From Nilaparvata lugens (taxonomy: Eukaryota; Arthropoda; Insecta; Hemiptera; Delphacidae): DNA of 64,000 nt. Every line of letters starts with the position of its first letter. The stretch's first letter is position 1. The stretch lies in assembly GCF_014356525.2 (NCBI RefSeq), contig NC_052507.1, forward strand, positions 56,020,347-56,084,346, in the 5' to 3' direction. The notes beneath the pieces are model-generated. The model was not told where the DNA came from and did no database searches. It was given only the letters and a program-made list of their open reading frames with translations. Shown here piece by piece: positions 1-9,535 of this stretch. A program made the position numbers and the translations under genes.

Positions 1-10
1 GATTGGCGTC

Positions 11-1243
11 ATGTACGGCGCAGCAATTAGTGAAATTCTCGATGTTGAATCTCAACTCGAGTTCTATAATGATATTACTAAATTTCAGTTCCATACTCAT
101 ACAGTATATTCGGGTCAAGAAATTAAACCCTCAGATGAAGCTCGCATCCATGTGGCTTCTATGGATCAGTACAGCCTTCCATGCAAATCATTTATATTTA
201 TTGAGGGGGAGGTGAAGTGTACAAAACCAGCTGCGAAGGCTGGGGATGCTCCGATAGAAGCTAAGTATATATTATCCAGTAACCTCATTGGAAATCTCTT
301 TGATGAAATTCGATATGAATTGGCTGGGCAACAAATTTCTAAATCAAGACTAATTGGATTAACATCAACAATTAAAGCTATACTAGTGAAAAATATGTTT
401 GATAAGAACACATATCACTTGGCCGGGTTTGACAGAGCAGGATATACACTGAAAGATAATAAGTTTACATTCTGTGTACCTCTTAAATTAGTTTTACCAT
501 TTTTTGAAGACTTTCAAAGAATAATTTTAAACTTGAAACAAGAACTTGTATTATTAAGATCGCCAACAGATCTCAATTGCATCGAGTCTACAGAAGCAAC
601 AAACGTTAATATAAAAATAACGAAGCTTCAATGGAGAATTCCCTATATTACTTTAGAAGATCATGTGAGGTTGAAATTTTTGAGATTGCTCGATGCTGAT
701 ACACCGCTGAAGCTGAGCTTTCGTCATTGGGAGATTTCAGAATTACCAAATTTACAAAATAGCACTGTTCATTCTTGGGCAGTAAAAACCGCATCCCATC
801 TCGACACACCAAAGTATGTTGTTTTAGCGTTTCAAACAGATCGTAAGAATAAAATTAATAAATCAATCTCGGAATTTGATAGTTGTAATCTTCAAAATGC
901 AAAGGTCTACTTGAACTCTGACTATTTTCCTTATGAAAACCTCCTTGGTAAACAAGAATTGATGTACCGTATGTTTTTGGATTTTCCCTCGGCGTACTAT
1001 AACCATAGTATCAATACTGAGCTTGGAACAGAGATTGATTTTGACACATTTTGTACTAAAACACCCCTGATTGTAATTGACTGTTCACATCAATCTTCTC
1101 ATTTGAAATCCTCCACAGATATTAGAATAGATATGGAATTTAAGGAAGCTGTACCTCCAAATACTTCCGCTTATTGCATTTTAATCAGTGATCGTATCAT
1201 GGAGTACACTCCCCTTACTTCCATGGTGAAGGAAGTTCAGTAA
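11..1243 (+). CDS. Capsid-like protein of a virus-like DNA element (410 aa)
   Basis: A continuous 410-residue ORF. I recognise the family from invertebrate genomes, where multicopy homologues are usually annotated as uncharacterised proteins (often 'F54H12.2-like'). Diagnostic stretches are an aromatic HWE segment followed by HSWAVKT (about residue 254), the FQTDRKN segment, NSDYFPYENL, a VIDCS motif and the C-terminal CILISDRIMEYTPLT. From memory I associate the family with Polinton- or adintovirus-like elements, where it would be a double jelly-roll capsid protein; that role is inference, since no fold can be computed here. The frame stays open upstream to base 2, so the true start may lie outside the window. 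It is followed 89 bp later by another ORF on the same strand, and the whole cluster ends in element-terminal repeats. No internal stop or frameshift is visible, unlike the related copies further right. Confidence 0.7.
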   Translation: MYGAAISEILDVESQLEFYNDITKFQFHTHTVYSGQEIKPSDEARIHVASMDQYSLPCKSFIFIEGEVKCTKPAAKAGDAPIEAKYILSSNLIGNLFDEIRYELAGQQISKSRLIGLTSTIKAILVKNMFDKNTYHLAGFDRAGYTLKDNKFTFCVPLKLVLPFFEDFQRIILNLKQELVLLRSPTDLNCIESTEATNVNIKITKLQWRIPYITLEDHVRLKFLRLLDADTPLKLSFRHWEISELPNLQNSTVHSWAVKTASHLDTPKYVVLAFQTDRKNKINKSISEFDSCNLQNAKVYLNSDYFPYENLLGKQELMYRMFLDFPSAYYNHSINTELGTEIDFDTFCTKTPLIVIDCSHQSSHLKSSTDIRIDMEFKEAVPPNTSAYCILISDRIMEYTPLTSMVKEVQ

Positions 1244-1263
1244 TTTCTCGATAGAGCACAAGC

Positions 1264-1271
1264 TATATAAG
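1264..1271 (+). promoter_or_regulatory. TATA-box candidate upstream of the BIR-like gene
   Basis: TATATAAG lies 61 bp before the ATG at 1332, in the 88-bp gap after the capsid-like ORF. The position suits a separate short promoter for the downstream gene. AT-rich DNA makes chance matches common, so this is only a candidate. Confidence 0.35.
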
Positions 1272-1331
1272 TATTGCATTTTTCAAATTTTACTCATTTG
1301 AGGTTTTAGCTTTGATCGGTTAACATCTAGA

Positions 1332-2375
1332 ATGTCTTCTAATTCTGAGAAGAAAACACGCTCTATCGGGATACAGTGCGATCTTGATAAAGAAGACAGC
1401 ATCTACTATGACTCAAGATGTAGTACACCTATAATGTCTTATAATTCTGAGAAGAAAACACAATCTATTGACACGCAGTGTGATCTTGACACGCAGTGTG
1501 ATCTTGACACCGAACAAGACTTCTTCTACTATCACTCAAGATGTAGTACACCTAAACCACAGGAGGAGAATGGAGGAGGAGGAGGAGGAGGAGGAGGAGA
1601 AGGAGGAGGAGAAAGGAGGACAAAGGAGGAGGACAAAACAGCACAAGAGGAGGAATCCTCCTGTAAAAAATTTGCAACAGTCGACATGCATTGGTTCAAG
1701 GGAACTTCTAATCAAATTATCGTGAAAGAAATCGGAATCGTAGATCAGCTAAATAGCTTTGTTGTGTTACATTTCAAGTCGCCATTTGCAAAGTCGGAAT
1801 TGAATGCTAAATTGCGTAAGCAAGTAACATGGGCTGAGAACAATTATCACAAAATACGCTGGGAAGATGGTAATTTTATTTATACAGACGAATTATTGAT
1901 ATCTTATCTTGAAGGATATGATAAAATCTACACAAAAGGTACAGAGAAAGCTAAGTTTCTTAGAAGGTTACACAAAAACGTATGTTGTTTACCGGATGAA
2001 ATTGAGAAACCAAATTTTAACTACTTTACAAGTTCTTGGTGTTATAATGCCTGTGAAATTCATCATCGCAATCCGCACGGTCGATGTGCGTTATTCGCAG
2101 CGGTTCATTACAATACTTTGATAATGAAAAATATGGACTCATCTCCAAATTTCATGTGCGAAAACAATAGAATGCTTAGCATGAAAAAATGTCAATTCTA
2201 TTCAAATACAGAAAAGAAAAACTTTGCAAGATATGGCTTTTTCTATAACGGACAAGAAATTCAATGTGTTTATTGTAAGCAAGCATTGAAATATCATACT
2301 GCTCGTGTATGTTGCATTGGAGGGAAGGCACAGGAACCGTTTAATTTCTCTATATTAGTACCGACATATGTATAG
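1332..2375 (+). CDS. Virus-like element protein with partial BIR-like C-terminus (347 aa)
   Basis: The N-terminus is built from two imperfect repeats of about 35 residues (NSEKKT...QCDLD...YY.SRCSTP, starting near bases 1338 and 1440). A glycine/glutamate run encoded by GGA/GAG triplets (about 1565-1650) follows. The middle (about residues 120-280) resembles a protein family common in arthropod mobile elements, with an HFKSPF start, a W..NNYH.I.WEDG segment and YTKGTEK near residue 203. Near residues 299-316 the motif ARYGFFYNGQEIQCVYC looks like the central Gly-Phe-Tyr ... Cys-x2-Cys part of a BIR domain. The BIR's N-terminal Arg and distal His/Cys ligands are not evident, so an inhibitor-of-apoptosis role is unproven. 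A decayed copy at 18039-18956 shares the middle and the end. The ATG at 1332 is the first in frame. Confidence 0.75.
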   Translation: MSSNSEKKTRSIGIQCDLDKEDSIYYDSRCSTPIMSYNSEKKTQSIDTQCDLDTQCDLDTEQDFFYYHSRCSTPKPQEENGGGGGGGGGEGGGERRTKEEDKTAQEEESSCKKFATVDMHWFKGTSNQIIVKEIGIVDQLNSFVVLHFKSPFAKSELNAKLRKQVTWAENNYHKIRWEDGNFIYTDELLISYLEGYDKIYTKGTEKAKFLRRLHKNVCCLPDEIEKPNFNYFTSSWCYNACEIHHRNPHGRCALFAAVHYNTLIMKNMDSSPNFMCENNRMLSMKKCQFYSNTEKKNFARYGFFYNGQEIQCVYCKQALKYHTARVCCIGGKAQEPFNFSILVPTYV

Positions 2376-2393
2376 TTTCTTCATTTGCTCATC

Positions 2394-2669
2394 ATGGACC
2401 CGTGCAAGTGGATGCAAGCTGATAGTGAATTGGAAATGAGGTTAGAACAGTGTATTGATTGGTATGATGCCTGTGAAATTGCAATTAAACATTCAACTCA
2501 TGAAAATCATCATTTGGTGAAACAACTAAAAGACATTTTCTTAAACACAGTGAATTTGAACGATATAAATGATTATCTATGCTATTACAGACCTCATAAA
2601 CTGTCTGTTAGTAAACTAATAAAAATTGAAGAGGAAGTGATGAACAATTGTAGTGAATTGTGTAAATAA
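2394..2669 (+). CDS. Small conserved element protein (91 aa)
   Basis: The ORF opens with MDPCKWMQADSELEMRLEQC and is mostly helical and charged, ending in EEEVMNNCSELCK. I do not recognise the family. I chose the ATG at 2394 because the damaged second copy (17740-18021, minus strand) has an ATG at the same place, encoding MDP. The gene starts 18 bp after the BIR-like ORF ends, and both copies keep this tight spacing, which suggests linked expression. Conservation of frame and of the C-terminus between two diverged copies supports a real gene. Confidence 0.65.
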   Translation: MDPCKWMQADSELEMRLEQCIDWYDACEIAIKHSTHENHHLVKQLKDIFLNTVNLNDINDYLCYYRPHKLSVSKLIKIEEEVMNNCSELCK

Positions 2670-2670
2670 A
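2665..2670 (+). terminator. AATAAA overlapping the stop codon of the 91-aa gene
   Basis: AATAAA spans the TAA stop at 2667-2669. The same overlap is kept in the damaged copy near 17740. It could serve as a shared polyadenylation signal for the preceding ORFs. Confidence 0.4.
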
Positions 2671-2849
2671 TTTCTAGTGTATACTCGATTGTTTTCATTG
2701 TACCTACAATGTCTAAGTTTAATCATTCAGTATTGCTTTGCTAGTTGAGCTGAAAAGATCTCACATGCGTTGAAGCTCAATGCTATAAGTGTGCAGATAC
2801 AAGTAGTTTCTTATCACGTTTCACCTGTACATACACTCAACTGAAAAAT

Positions 2850-3170
2850 ATGGTTGATTGTTATAGCTTTTCAAAGTTCAAGAAACTATCTCGTCTCTTG
2901 ATGACAATTTCATTCAATGAATTTGATCTAATTGCAAAGAATATTAAATTTTCAACGGGTGATGAGGTGAGTGATCTTGCATTAACAAAAACAGAAAATC
3001 TTCACTTTCCAATTCTATCTGAAATTTTTGAATTATTGGATGCATTAGAAACCGGTCATTTCCATTATGGTTGTTCAAATAATGATGAATCATTAGCTAT
3101 TGTTAATAATTCTAATGATCTCTGGAAATGCTTATATGACATTGCCAATAAAAAATGTAAAAGATCATAG
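2850..3170 (+). CDS. Small terminal ORF of virus-like element (106 aa)
   Basis: The ORF starts MVDCYSFSKFKKLSRLLMTI and I do not recognise the family. Residues about 14-40 recur at the inner edge of both arms of element 2: minus strand at about 16680-16835 and plus strand at 21936-22030. In both places the ORF is broken. Its stop lies only about 160 bp from the element's terminal motif block, so this is the outermost gene at this end. Recurrence at three sites supports a genuine element gene, but the function is unknown. Confidence 0.55.
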   Translation: MVDCYSFSKFKKLSRLLMTISFNEFDLIAKNIKFSTGDEVSDLALTKTENLHFPILSEIFELLDALETGHFHYGCSNNDESLAIVNNSNDLWKCLYDIANKKCKRS

Positions 3171-3229
3171 TTCGCTCTCTAGAGAGTTTAAAGATACATG
3201 TGTATTTGGAAACATTAAAAATATAACGT

Positions 3230-3330
3230 TCGTTGTGTGTACAACCCGTTGTCAAGAACATGTTTCAGTTAAATCTGAGAGTAAGATATTCATTTCACAA
3301 GAAGTTCGTTTCACTTGAATCTGTCAGTAG
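3230..3330. repeat. Terminal iteron block of virus-like element 1
   Basis: Two copies of the motif family that fills the arms of element 2 lie here: TTTCAGTTAAATCTGAGAG near 3264 and TTTCACTTGAATCTGTCAG near 3306. The stretch aligns with about 27100-27180 of the right arm of element 2, so it marks the same kind of end. The several kilobases of arm seen in element 2 are absent here. Confidence 0.7.
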
Positions 3331-3743
3331 ATTGCCTCTCTCTCTCACACATATCTCTCTCTCTACTATTAATCATCAAATAGACCATGACTAAATGTAA
3401 TTGAGCATGACTGAATGTAATTAGCCATGACTATATTAACTAGAGCATGACAAGAGAGGAGTGGAAGAGGTGCGGGGGGAAGGGGGAAGGTAGGATGGGT
3501 GCGGTGGGAGGGGGGAGGGTGGGAAAAGTCATAAAAAAAGGCGGTAGTTTCCGCGATGTCCGTCTACTAAGGTACTCAAGACCCTGTTCCAACCCCCGAC
3601 TAGAACAATGGTGGTTGATGGTTGCCCCACCAAGCCTCCCGTCCCCTGCTGCGGCTCACCCCAGATGTCAACTGAGTCTAGCCCGCCCAGAGTGACACTG
3701 GGAATTCTGATAGAAGAAGGTGTGGGCAAAAATCTACTCATAA
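3331..3743 (+). repeat. Shared flank, LTR-like, copy 1
   Basis: CT-rich and ATGACTAAATGTAATT-like short repeats are followed by a GC-rich block (about 3568-3737) that closely matches 28510-28677. The similarity stops right after CTACTCA in both places, a sharp boundary typical of an LTR end (..CA). What follows here is the gag-like region, so this may be the 3' part of a 5' LTR. No convincing tRNA primer site was found after it. Confidence 0.5.
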
Positions 3744-3790
3744 GATTGACACATGAACGTGGGGCTGAAGGTAGGAGGAGAAGAACAGCA

Positions 3791-4745
3791 ATGAGTACAG
3801 AAGAGAAGTGTAATTGCGCTGGAGAGGACAAGTATGCATGAGAGGAAAGCAGCAATCCGGGAGTGTCTACAAACTCCACCGTAATGAAGCAGTGAAGCTT
3901 GCAACATTGGCGGGTTTACCTGCAACAGGTACAATGGCAGAGCTGAGGAAGGTGCTAGAGGATCATCACAGGAGGACAGCAGGCGAATCCAGCAGTCTGG
4001 ACCAGGCTAGTTATGGAGCTAGTGCAAGCTACCACAAGGCGGATGGAGCAATGTCACTGTGGCCTCCTGTAGAGGAGGATCACCAGGAGTCTTCTAGACT
4101 TGAAAAACTACCTGAGGAGGTGTCACCAGCTTCGCATGGCAATTCATGTCATTCATGGGTGTACCACTTGTGGAGCAGAGATGCCGTCAAATTGCTCTTG
4201 GACTTTGTGCCTACTGATGGCACCTGTTCTGAGTTGAGGAGAGTATTAGCAGAGCAGAGGCAGCGATCCCTCACAATGCTATCACCACCTCCTAGTGGAG
4301 AGGCTGTGATGCAACCAGCCTTGCCGAGATCAACACCGGCTAATGCAGATACTGGTCCACTGTATCATGTGAGACCTGCATTAGTGAGACCAGAGGTGTC
4401 ACCAGCTCACCAGTACAGGCCCCGACACCCACCGAAATAGCCTATCAGAGCTGCAGCACCTTACACTACATTTATAGACCCAGGAATGGTGTCCAATAAA
4501 GTTCGGGGATGGAGGCTGTCCTATGATGGCAACGGAGACCTAGTTTCCTGGAGCGCCTCAAGGAATTGCAACAAGCCTATGGGCTGACAGGGGAGCAGTT
4601 GCTCCTGGCGCTATCAGAAATGTTAGCGAGAAGGTGTTCCTTGTGGATGCGAAACCAGAGGAGGTTCTGGCATCATTGGAATGATTTTGATGGTCCCCAT
4701 TCCGCTCTCTTGAGCGTTGCCAGGAGGTGACACACCGGCCAACAC
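3791..4745 (+). pseudogene. Gypsy-like gag with two SAP-like motifs, broken
   Basis: An ATG at 3791 starts a short frame that is lost near 3835; the coding signal then continues in another frame to a TAG at 4438-4440 and onward in further frames. Two SAP-like helix-extended-helix segments are seen: NEAVKLATLAGLPATGTMAE (about 3883-3942) and RDAVKLLLDFVPTDGTCSEL (about 4180-4239). Downstream, in shifted frames, are gag-type segments such as LERLKELQQAYGLTGEQLL (about 4552-4610) and a Trp-rich stretch (about 4645-4695), typical of insect Ty3/gypsy gag. At least two frameshifts and one stop separate these parts. No protease or reverse transcriptase lies between this and the integrase, so the element has an internal deletion. 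Confidence 0.65.
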
Positions 4746-4904
4746 ACAAAAGGAGGCTACAGGGGAGGTGGCTGTCATTGTCATTGAAGATGAAGAGCAA
4801 TCTACTCCGTCATCTGAGAAAGTATCCCGACTATATGGTGAGGGGTGAGGCCCTATATTGACATATTTGTGCCCAGCAGCAGCCTCCTGATGAACTCGAG
4901 AGTG

Positions 4905-5815
4905 ACGGCTGGAAGCTGTGCATCAAGGGGTGTTCCGGACCAATCACTGGATAGCCTGTCACTATTACTGGCCAGGCTTGTATGCAGACATTGCCAAGTA
5001 TGTAAGGCGGTGCAAGGCCTGCATGAAGCACAAGGTGGAGCAGTGGCCTCCATATGGACAGATGAATAGCCAGAGGGAGGTGGTTCGACCCTGGGAGACC
5101 ATTAGCACCGACATTGTGGGCCCATTACCTCGCTCGAAGAGAGGAAATAAATACCTGGTGGTATTTCAAGACCAGTTCACAAAGTGGATGGAGGCTCGGC
5201 CGCTAGCTCAGGTGGACAGCAATGCCGTTGCACGAGCTTTGAGGGAGCTGGTGGTCACCAAGTTCGGGGTGCTGAAGCTGTTGATCTGTGATAATGGAGC
5301 ACAGTATACCAGTAGGCTTTTTAAGTCATACTGTAAGGATAATGGCATCACATTATTCTACACTTCACCATATACACCATATACACCATATACACCATAT
5401 ATACCCTTCGGAGAGGGTTAATAGAGTCTTAAAGACTATGATACAGCTCTACTTGGGCGAGCATCATGCTGATTGGGATCGTAACGTGGGGTGGTTTTGT
5501 TTTGCCATGAATACTGCAGTACATGTCGGTACTAAATACACTCCCGCTTTCCTCAATTTCAGAAGAGAATTGAGAGCACCAGGAGATGCTAGCTGCAAGG
5601 AGGAAGGCGATCCCACACAGGAGGATGGAGGCATGAGTCGAGAGCCCAGCTGAGGAGGCTTCAAGTGCTGAAGCATGCACAGAATCTCGTTTTAGATCAT
5701 CTAAACGAGACCTATAATTAAACCAGGAGGTATTATAATCTTAGGCGAAGACCATTAAAACTAAGGATGGGCCAGTTGGTGTATAAGAGGGACAATCATC
5801 CCTGGCGGTAAGAGG
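4905..5815 (+). pseudogene. Ty3/gypsy integrase fragment
   Basis: The fragment opens with the second half of an H2C2 zinc finger (VHQGVFR...YYWPGL...CKAC). It continues with the rve catalytic core: Asp in STDIVGPLP, Asp in ICDNGAQYT, and the Glu in SERVNRV near 5410. A 9-bp repeat encoding Tyr-Thr-Pro lies between the last two residues, and the frame is lost just after it. Coding resumes in another frame through LGEHHADWDRNVGWFCFAMN and then a C-terminal basic region (about 5640-5810) with in-frame stops. Integrase would insert element cDNA into the host genome; this copy cannot make one. The missing RT/RNase H and the frameshifts show an old, deleted element. Confidence 0.85.
5368..5405 (+). 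repeat. 9-bp microsatellite encoding Tyr-Thr-Pro in integrase
   Basis: About four copies of TATACACCA stand where gypsy integrases normally have a single SPYTP-type segment before the catalytic Glu. It looks like slippage expansion in a dead gene. Confidence 0.75.
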
Positions 5816-5825
5816 CTGACTGTTT

Positions 5826-6109
5826 ATGTGGAGGATATCAAGATTTTGCTGCCCCTTCCTGGGGACAAAGAGGTCGAGGATGGAGGAGTCAGCAATGATG
5901 GAGGAGTCGGCGACGATGGAGGAGTTGGCGACGACAGAGGAGTCGGCGATGACAGAGGAGTCGGCGACAACGGAGGAGACGGCAATGATGGAGGAGCCAG
6001 TGCAGAGGAGGACGGTGATGATAGGAGGAATCACATTAAACCAGGTGATGCTACCCACTTGGCTGATGGAGTACCGAGGGAGGGGAATCCAGCATCAGCA
6101 ATAAGGTGA
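5826..6109 (+). repeat. Degenerate 18-bp minisatellite after integrase
   Basis: Repeats of a GGAGTCGGCGACGATGGA-like unit (about 5884-6000) are open in two overlapping frames, giving Gly-Val-Gly-Asp-rich or Glu-Glu-Ser-Ala-rich products. It follows the integrase tail and could be an expanded C-terminus. I would not call a separate gene. Confidence 0.5.
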
Positions 6110-7658
6110 GAGGCTAGAAGAGGAAAATAACATCAAGTTTGGAGAGAATTCACTTGGAGTTTAAAGTTCACATTTGATTATGGGGTTTGAGGTAGTTAGT
6201 GACATTGACACTAGTTGAAATTAGTCATAATATTGGAGGATGGAAATGATTATTTCTTGTCTAGAGATATATATTGATAATAGGTCTATTTAAAGGTAGT
6301 AAAATTAATAACAGATTCCGAGTGATTTTTCCTCGTCAAAGAGAATTGAAAACAAAGCTGAGTGGCAACTCAACCATTCCTGTTTAACTATTCAGATAAT
6401 AAGTCTTTGGGCTTTATCTGCTAAGTTGGAGAAATCTTGTTATTCATTCATTCCATTCTCAATAAAATCGCCCTTTTTCCATCTTGGAACTTCTAATCCA
6501 ATTGTTGTTACCAAGCATGGGTTAAGAATATATGGAATTTGAATTTTCCTTATTTTTCTAAATCATCAGTGGTAGCCTGTGAACTATATGACGATTTATG
6601 TTTATTAGGAGAGAATTATCTGTCAGTCTATTCTGAATAATAATATTTATCTATGGGGTTATGGCTTGAATAGTTATTGCAATCATAGAATGAAGCTGGT
6701 GATAGTTGCTTCAATCCGTGGTAATTAGTAAATTACGATGGAGTAGATAACAGGTGTTATTATTCTGTGGGATATAAGTTAATTATGCAACAGATTATTC
6801 ATTCTCTCCAATATTATTGTGAAGATAGAAACATGAGGGCCAGTTATAAATTGGAATAAAATCTTCATCATTTCAATTCAGTCAATTTCATATTGGTTTA
6901 GAAAATTACTTGGACTGTACTAGTATTGCAGTAGTCAAAGTTCTATTGTGCTATTGTTCTAATTGTGATTTAGTCACGTTTTTGAGGATGGATCCAAGTT
7001 TCTCACGGCCTGTGCTTGTGTGATTATTTTCAGTGGCTATATTCTCTCTCCAATATATCAATTCTATTGAGAAAATCAATAAGCGAATATTTGTCATCAT
7101 TTTTATATTGGAATGAACAGTGAAAAATGGTACTTATCCTATGTTGTAGTACTGCCAGTTTAATCTGAATTTCAGTTCTACGTGACTGTTGAGCTGTCGT
7201 CGCTTATGATAAGATTAAACAATCAACTCGTTTTGTCTATATCTCAGATTATTCTCGTGGGATTTTGCAAATTCATTATATTCAAGTCGAGAATTCCAGA
7301 TTATTCCTGGTTTCTCCAGTTTATTGAAGCTTCTCTGGTTCACAACAGTTAGTCTGTTGTTAGCTCCTGACCGGGACATCAGGCCGCTCTGCTCTATCTT
7401 GAACAGTACCTCTGACTGTGTCATCTCTAGTTTTTCAGTATAGTTCCCTATTTCTGATTAATAGTCCTACTTCAGTTTCTGTTTATTCATTTTCTGAATT
7501 TATTTTTCTTCATTCCTGCTTCTATTTGACTTTTCTTTAGTGATTTTTTCTCTAGTAGTGCATTTCGTCATAGTAGGCATCCCCTTCCTCAGTGCCTTCT
7601 CATTTCTTCCACCGTTTTATTGCTGTGTTTCTCTTGGTTCTTCATCTCTATTCTCAGA
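6110..7658. other. AT-rich stretch without recognisable gene
   Basis: About 1.5 kb with no long ORF and markedly lower GC than either side. It could be an LTR or untranslated region of the gypsy-like element, but I found no matching second copy in the window to show this. Confidence 0.4.
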
Positions 7659-7988
7659 ATGATGCTGTCTTACTGCACCTCCATCACGGATGTGGTCCTT
7701 CGCGAGTTGAAGCAACTCTCCCTCAGTGATAAAGGGAGATGGGGGCACACCCCAGAGGGACTACAGTATGTGTTGTGGAACATGAGGAGAGACACCCTCC
7801 TGGGTATCCCCCTGGTGCTGGGAGGAGACATTGCTCTCGCCATGTTCAATGGGAAGGAGGGCACCACTACCATCCTTGATGCTGGGCACCGAACTACACC
7901 TGAAAATTCTCATGCCGTACATGCAGTCATGTTGAAATACTGCCAGGTGGAGAGGCTGGGATGTGCAGTATTATTGGCACGTTCATGA
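7659..7988 (+). CDS. Unidentified ORF in GC-rich domain (about 109 aa)
   Basis: The ORF starts with two adjacent ATGs at 7659 and 7662. It contains a helical segment with LRELKQLSLSDKGRWGHTPE and a hydrophobic middle. I do not recognise it. Its base composition matches the surrounding retroelement-like DNA, and it is followed closely by another open region, so a gag-like origin is plausible but unproven. Confidence 0.3.
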   Translation: MMLSYCTSITDVVLRELKQLSLSDKGRWGHTPEGLQYVLWNMRRDTLLGIPLVLGGDIALAMFNGKEGTTTILDAGHRTTPENSHAVHAVMLKYCQVERLGCAVLLARS

Positions 7989-8043
7989 GGGACTGACCCA
8001 GTGGCAATCCGAGTGACTCATCAGTCACCAGCTTCTTTAACTC

Positions 8044-8643
8044 TTGCAGCAGCGGACCCCTCCGGAGGATGCCATGGTAGAGGCAGCCTCGCAGGAGCTC
8101 TTTGACCTTTACCCCACTTTGAGGACAGGCCGTGATCGGGGTGTAGTTGCTACATCCAGCCTCTCCACACTCAGGACCTCAGCCAACACCAGTGGAGCCA
8201 GGGTGCCCTTACCCTCAACCTCCGCCGCAGCTGCCTCCAAGATGAACATTCCCGAAGTCCTGACGGAGGATGAAGATGCCCTCCTAGAAGGTGGTGGAGG
8301 CGACTTCCCCATTTCGCCGGCCTACTGAATGCCCAAGGAGGTCACGGAGCCCCCAGCGCCATCATGCACTGAGATGCAGCAAACCTCACAAGCTCATCCC
8401 ACCCCTCTCTGGGTTAAGGAGAGGGGTCTCACAGAGGCTTGGGGAGCAGCTCCCACAGAATCACGCGGCGTCCTCGTGGTTTCGGACCAATCCCCCACTA
8501 CTGGTGACCAACATCCACCGTCTCTTGACCAGACTAGCTCGACCCCTTTGGAGGTGCTGGAGGTGATGGTGGTTTCCTCCGGGGAGGAGGAAGAGGAAGC
8601 ACCCCTGCTTCCACCCATCCAGTTGACTGCCGACTACTGCTGA
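8044..8643 (+). pseudogene. Pro/Ser/Glu-rich ORF interrupted by one stop
   Basis: A single reading frame runs from 8044 to 8643 apart from one in-frame TGA at 8326-8328. The product is low in complexity, rich in Pro, Ser and Thr, with acidic tracts (EVLTEDEDALLEGG; SSGEEEEEAPLL). No domain is recognised. Continuity on both sides of the stop suggests one former protein, perhaps a gag-like or linker region of an LTR element. Confidence 0.35.
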
Positions 8644-8814
8644 TGGGTCCTCGCCCTGGTCACCATCAGAGACCGGCCCACTGTGAAGAAGGTGATGCAC
8701 CAGTCCTTCCAAGTTTGCAGACGACCGCGCTCAGGTTGTCCAAAAATCAGAGCGTGTCTTCCTGACAGATGTCACACTTGGGTAAGGTTTGAGCACTTTA
8801 TGGGCCTGAAGTTA

Positions 8815-9168
8815 GGGCAGTGCAAGAGCACGGTCATGCAGGGCGAAAGCCCGGCCATTGCAGTGTGCAAGCACGGCGAAGTAGGGCAGTGTGAGAGCAC
8901 GGCCATGCAGGGAGAAAGCCTAGCCATAGCAGTGCACAAGCACGGTGGAGTAGGGGAGTGCGAGAGCACAGTCATGCAGGGCGAGAGCCCGGCCATAGCA
9001 GCGTGCAAGCACAGCGAAGTTAGGCAGTGCGAGAGCACGGCCAATCGGGGCAAAAGCCCGGCCATAGCAGTGTGCAAGCATGGCGAAGTAGGGCAGTGCA
9101 AGAGCATGGCCACACAGGGGCCAGTTCTCCTGCAAGTCAGCAGATGTGAACAAACTGCGATGGCTTGA
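8815..9168 (+). repeat. 69-bp coding-phase minisatellite (23-residue repeat)
   Basis: The anchor GGGCAG (or a one-base variant) recurs at 8815, 8884, 8953, 9022 and 9091, exactly 69 bp apart. Because 69 is a multiple of three, the frame stays open and encodes a 23-residue repeat around QCESTAMQGESPAIAVCKHG. The core GCAGTG..AAGCACGGC reappears in shorter repeats to the right. The opposite strand is also open in phase, so coding status is doubtful. Confidence 0.85.
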
Positions 9169-9535
9169 GTAAGAACTCAGTCGGAAGTGCTTTTCACCTT
9201 TCATGTTTTTGTGTTCTGTGTTATTTGTTACCCTTCATCCTGCAGTGTGTGAGCACGGCTTGTCTGGATGAGGCGAGAATCCTCGTGCCTTGCTGTGTGC
9301 AAAGACAGCCCTGTGAGCACGGCCAATCGGGGCAAAAGCCCGGCCATAGCAGTGCGCAAGCATGGCGAAGTAGGGCAGTGCAAGAGCATGGCCACACAGG
9401 GGCCAGTTTTCCTGCAAGTCAGTGGATGTGTACACACTGCGACGGCTTGAGTAAGAACTCAGCTGGAGGTGCTTTTCACCTTTTATGTTTTTGTGCTCTG
9501 TGTTATGTGTTTTCCTATTTCCTGCAGTGCAGAAG
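9033..9535 (+). repeat. 282-bp direct duplication
   Basis: The block starting GAGCACGGCCAATCGGGGC occurs at about 9033 and again at about 9315, 282 bp later. It runs through a shared segment CTTGAGTAAGAACTCAG and on to CTGCAGTG. The unit includes one 69-bp repeat plus non-repetitive sequence, so it is a second, higher-order duplication. Confidence 0.8.

Noticed and set aside
8815..9168. CRISPR-like regular repeats
   Set aside because: Whole 69-bp units repeat with no unique spacers, in eukaryotic retroelement-like DNA.
8772..9204. Antisense ORFs over the 69-bp array
   Set aside because: A repeat length divisible by three keeps all strands open; no independent evidence of coding.
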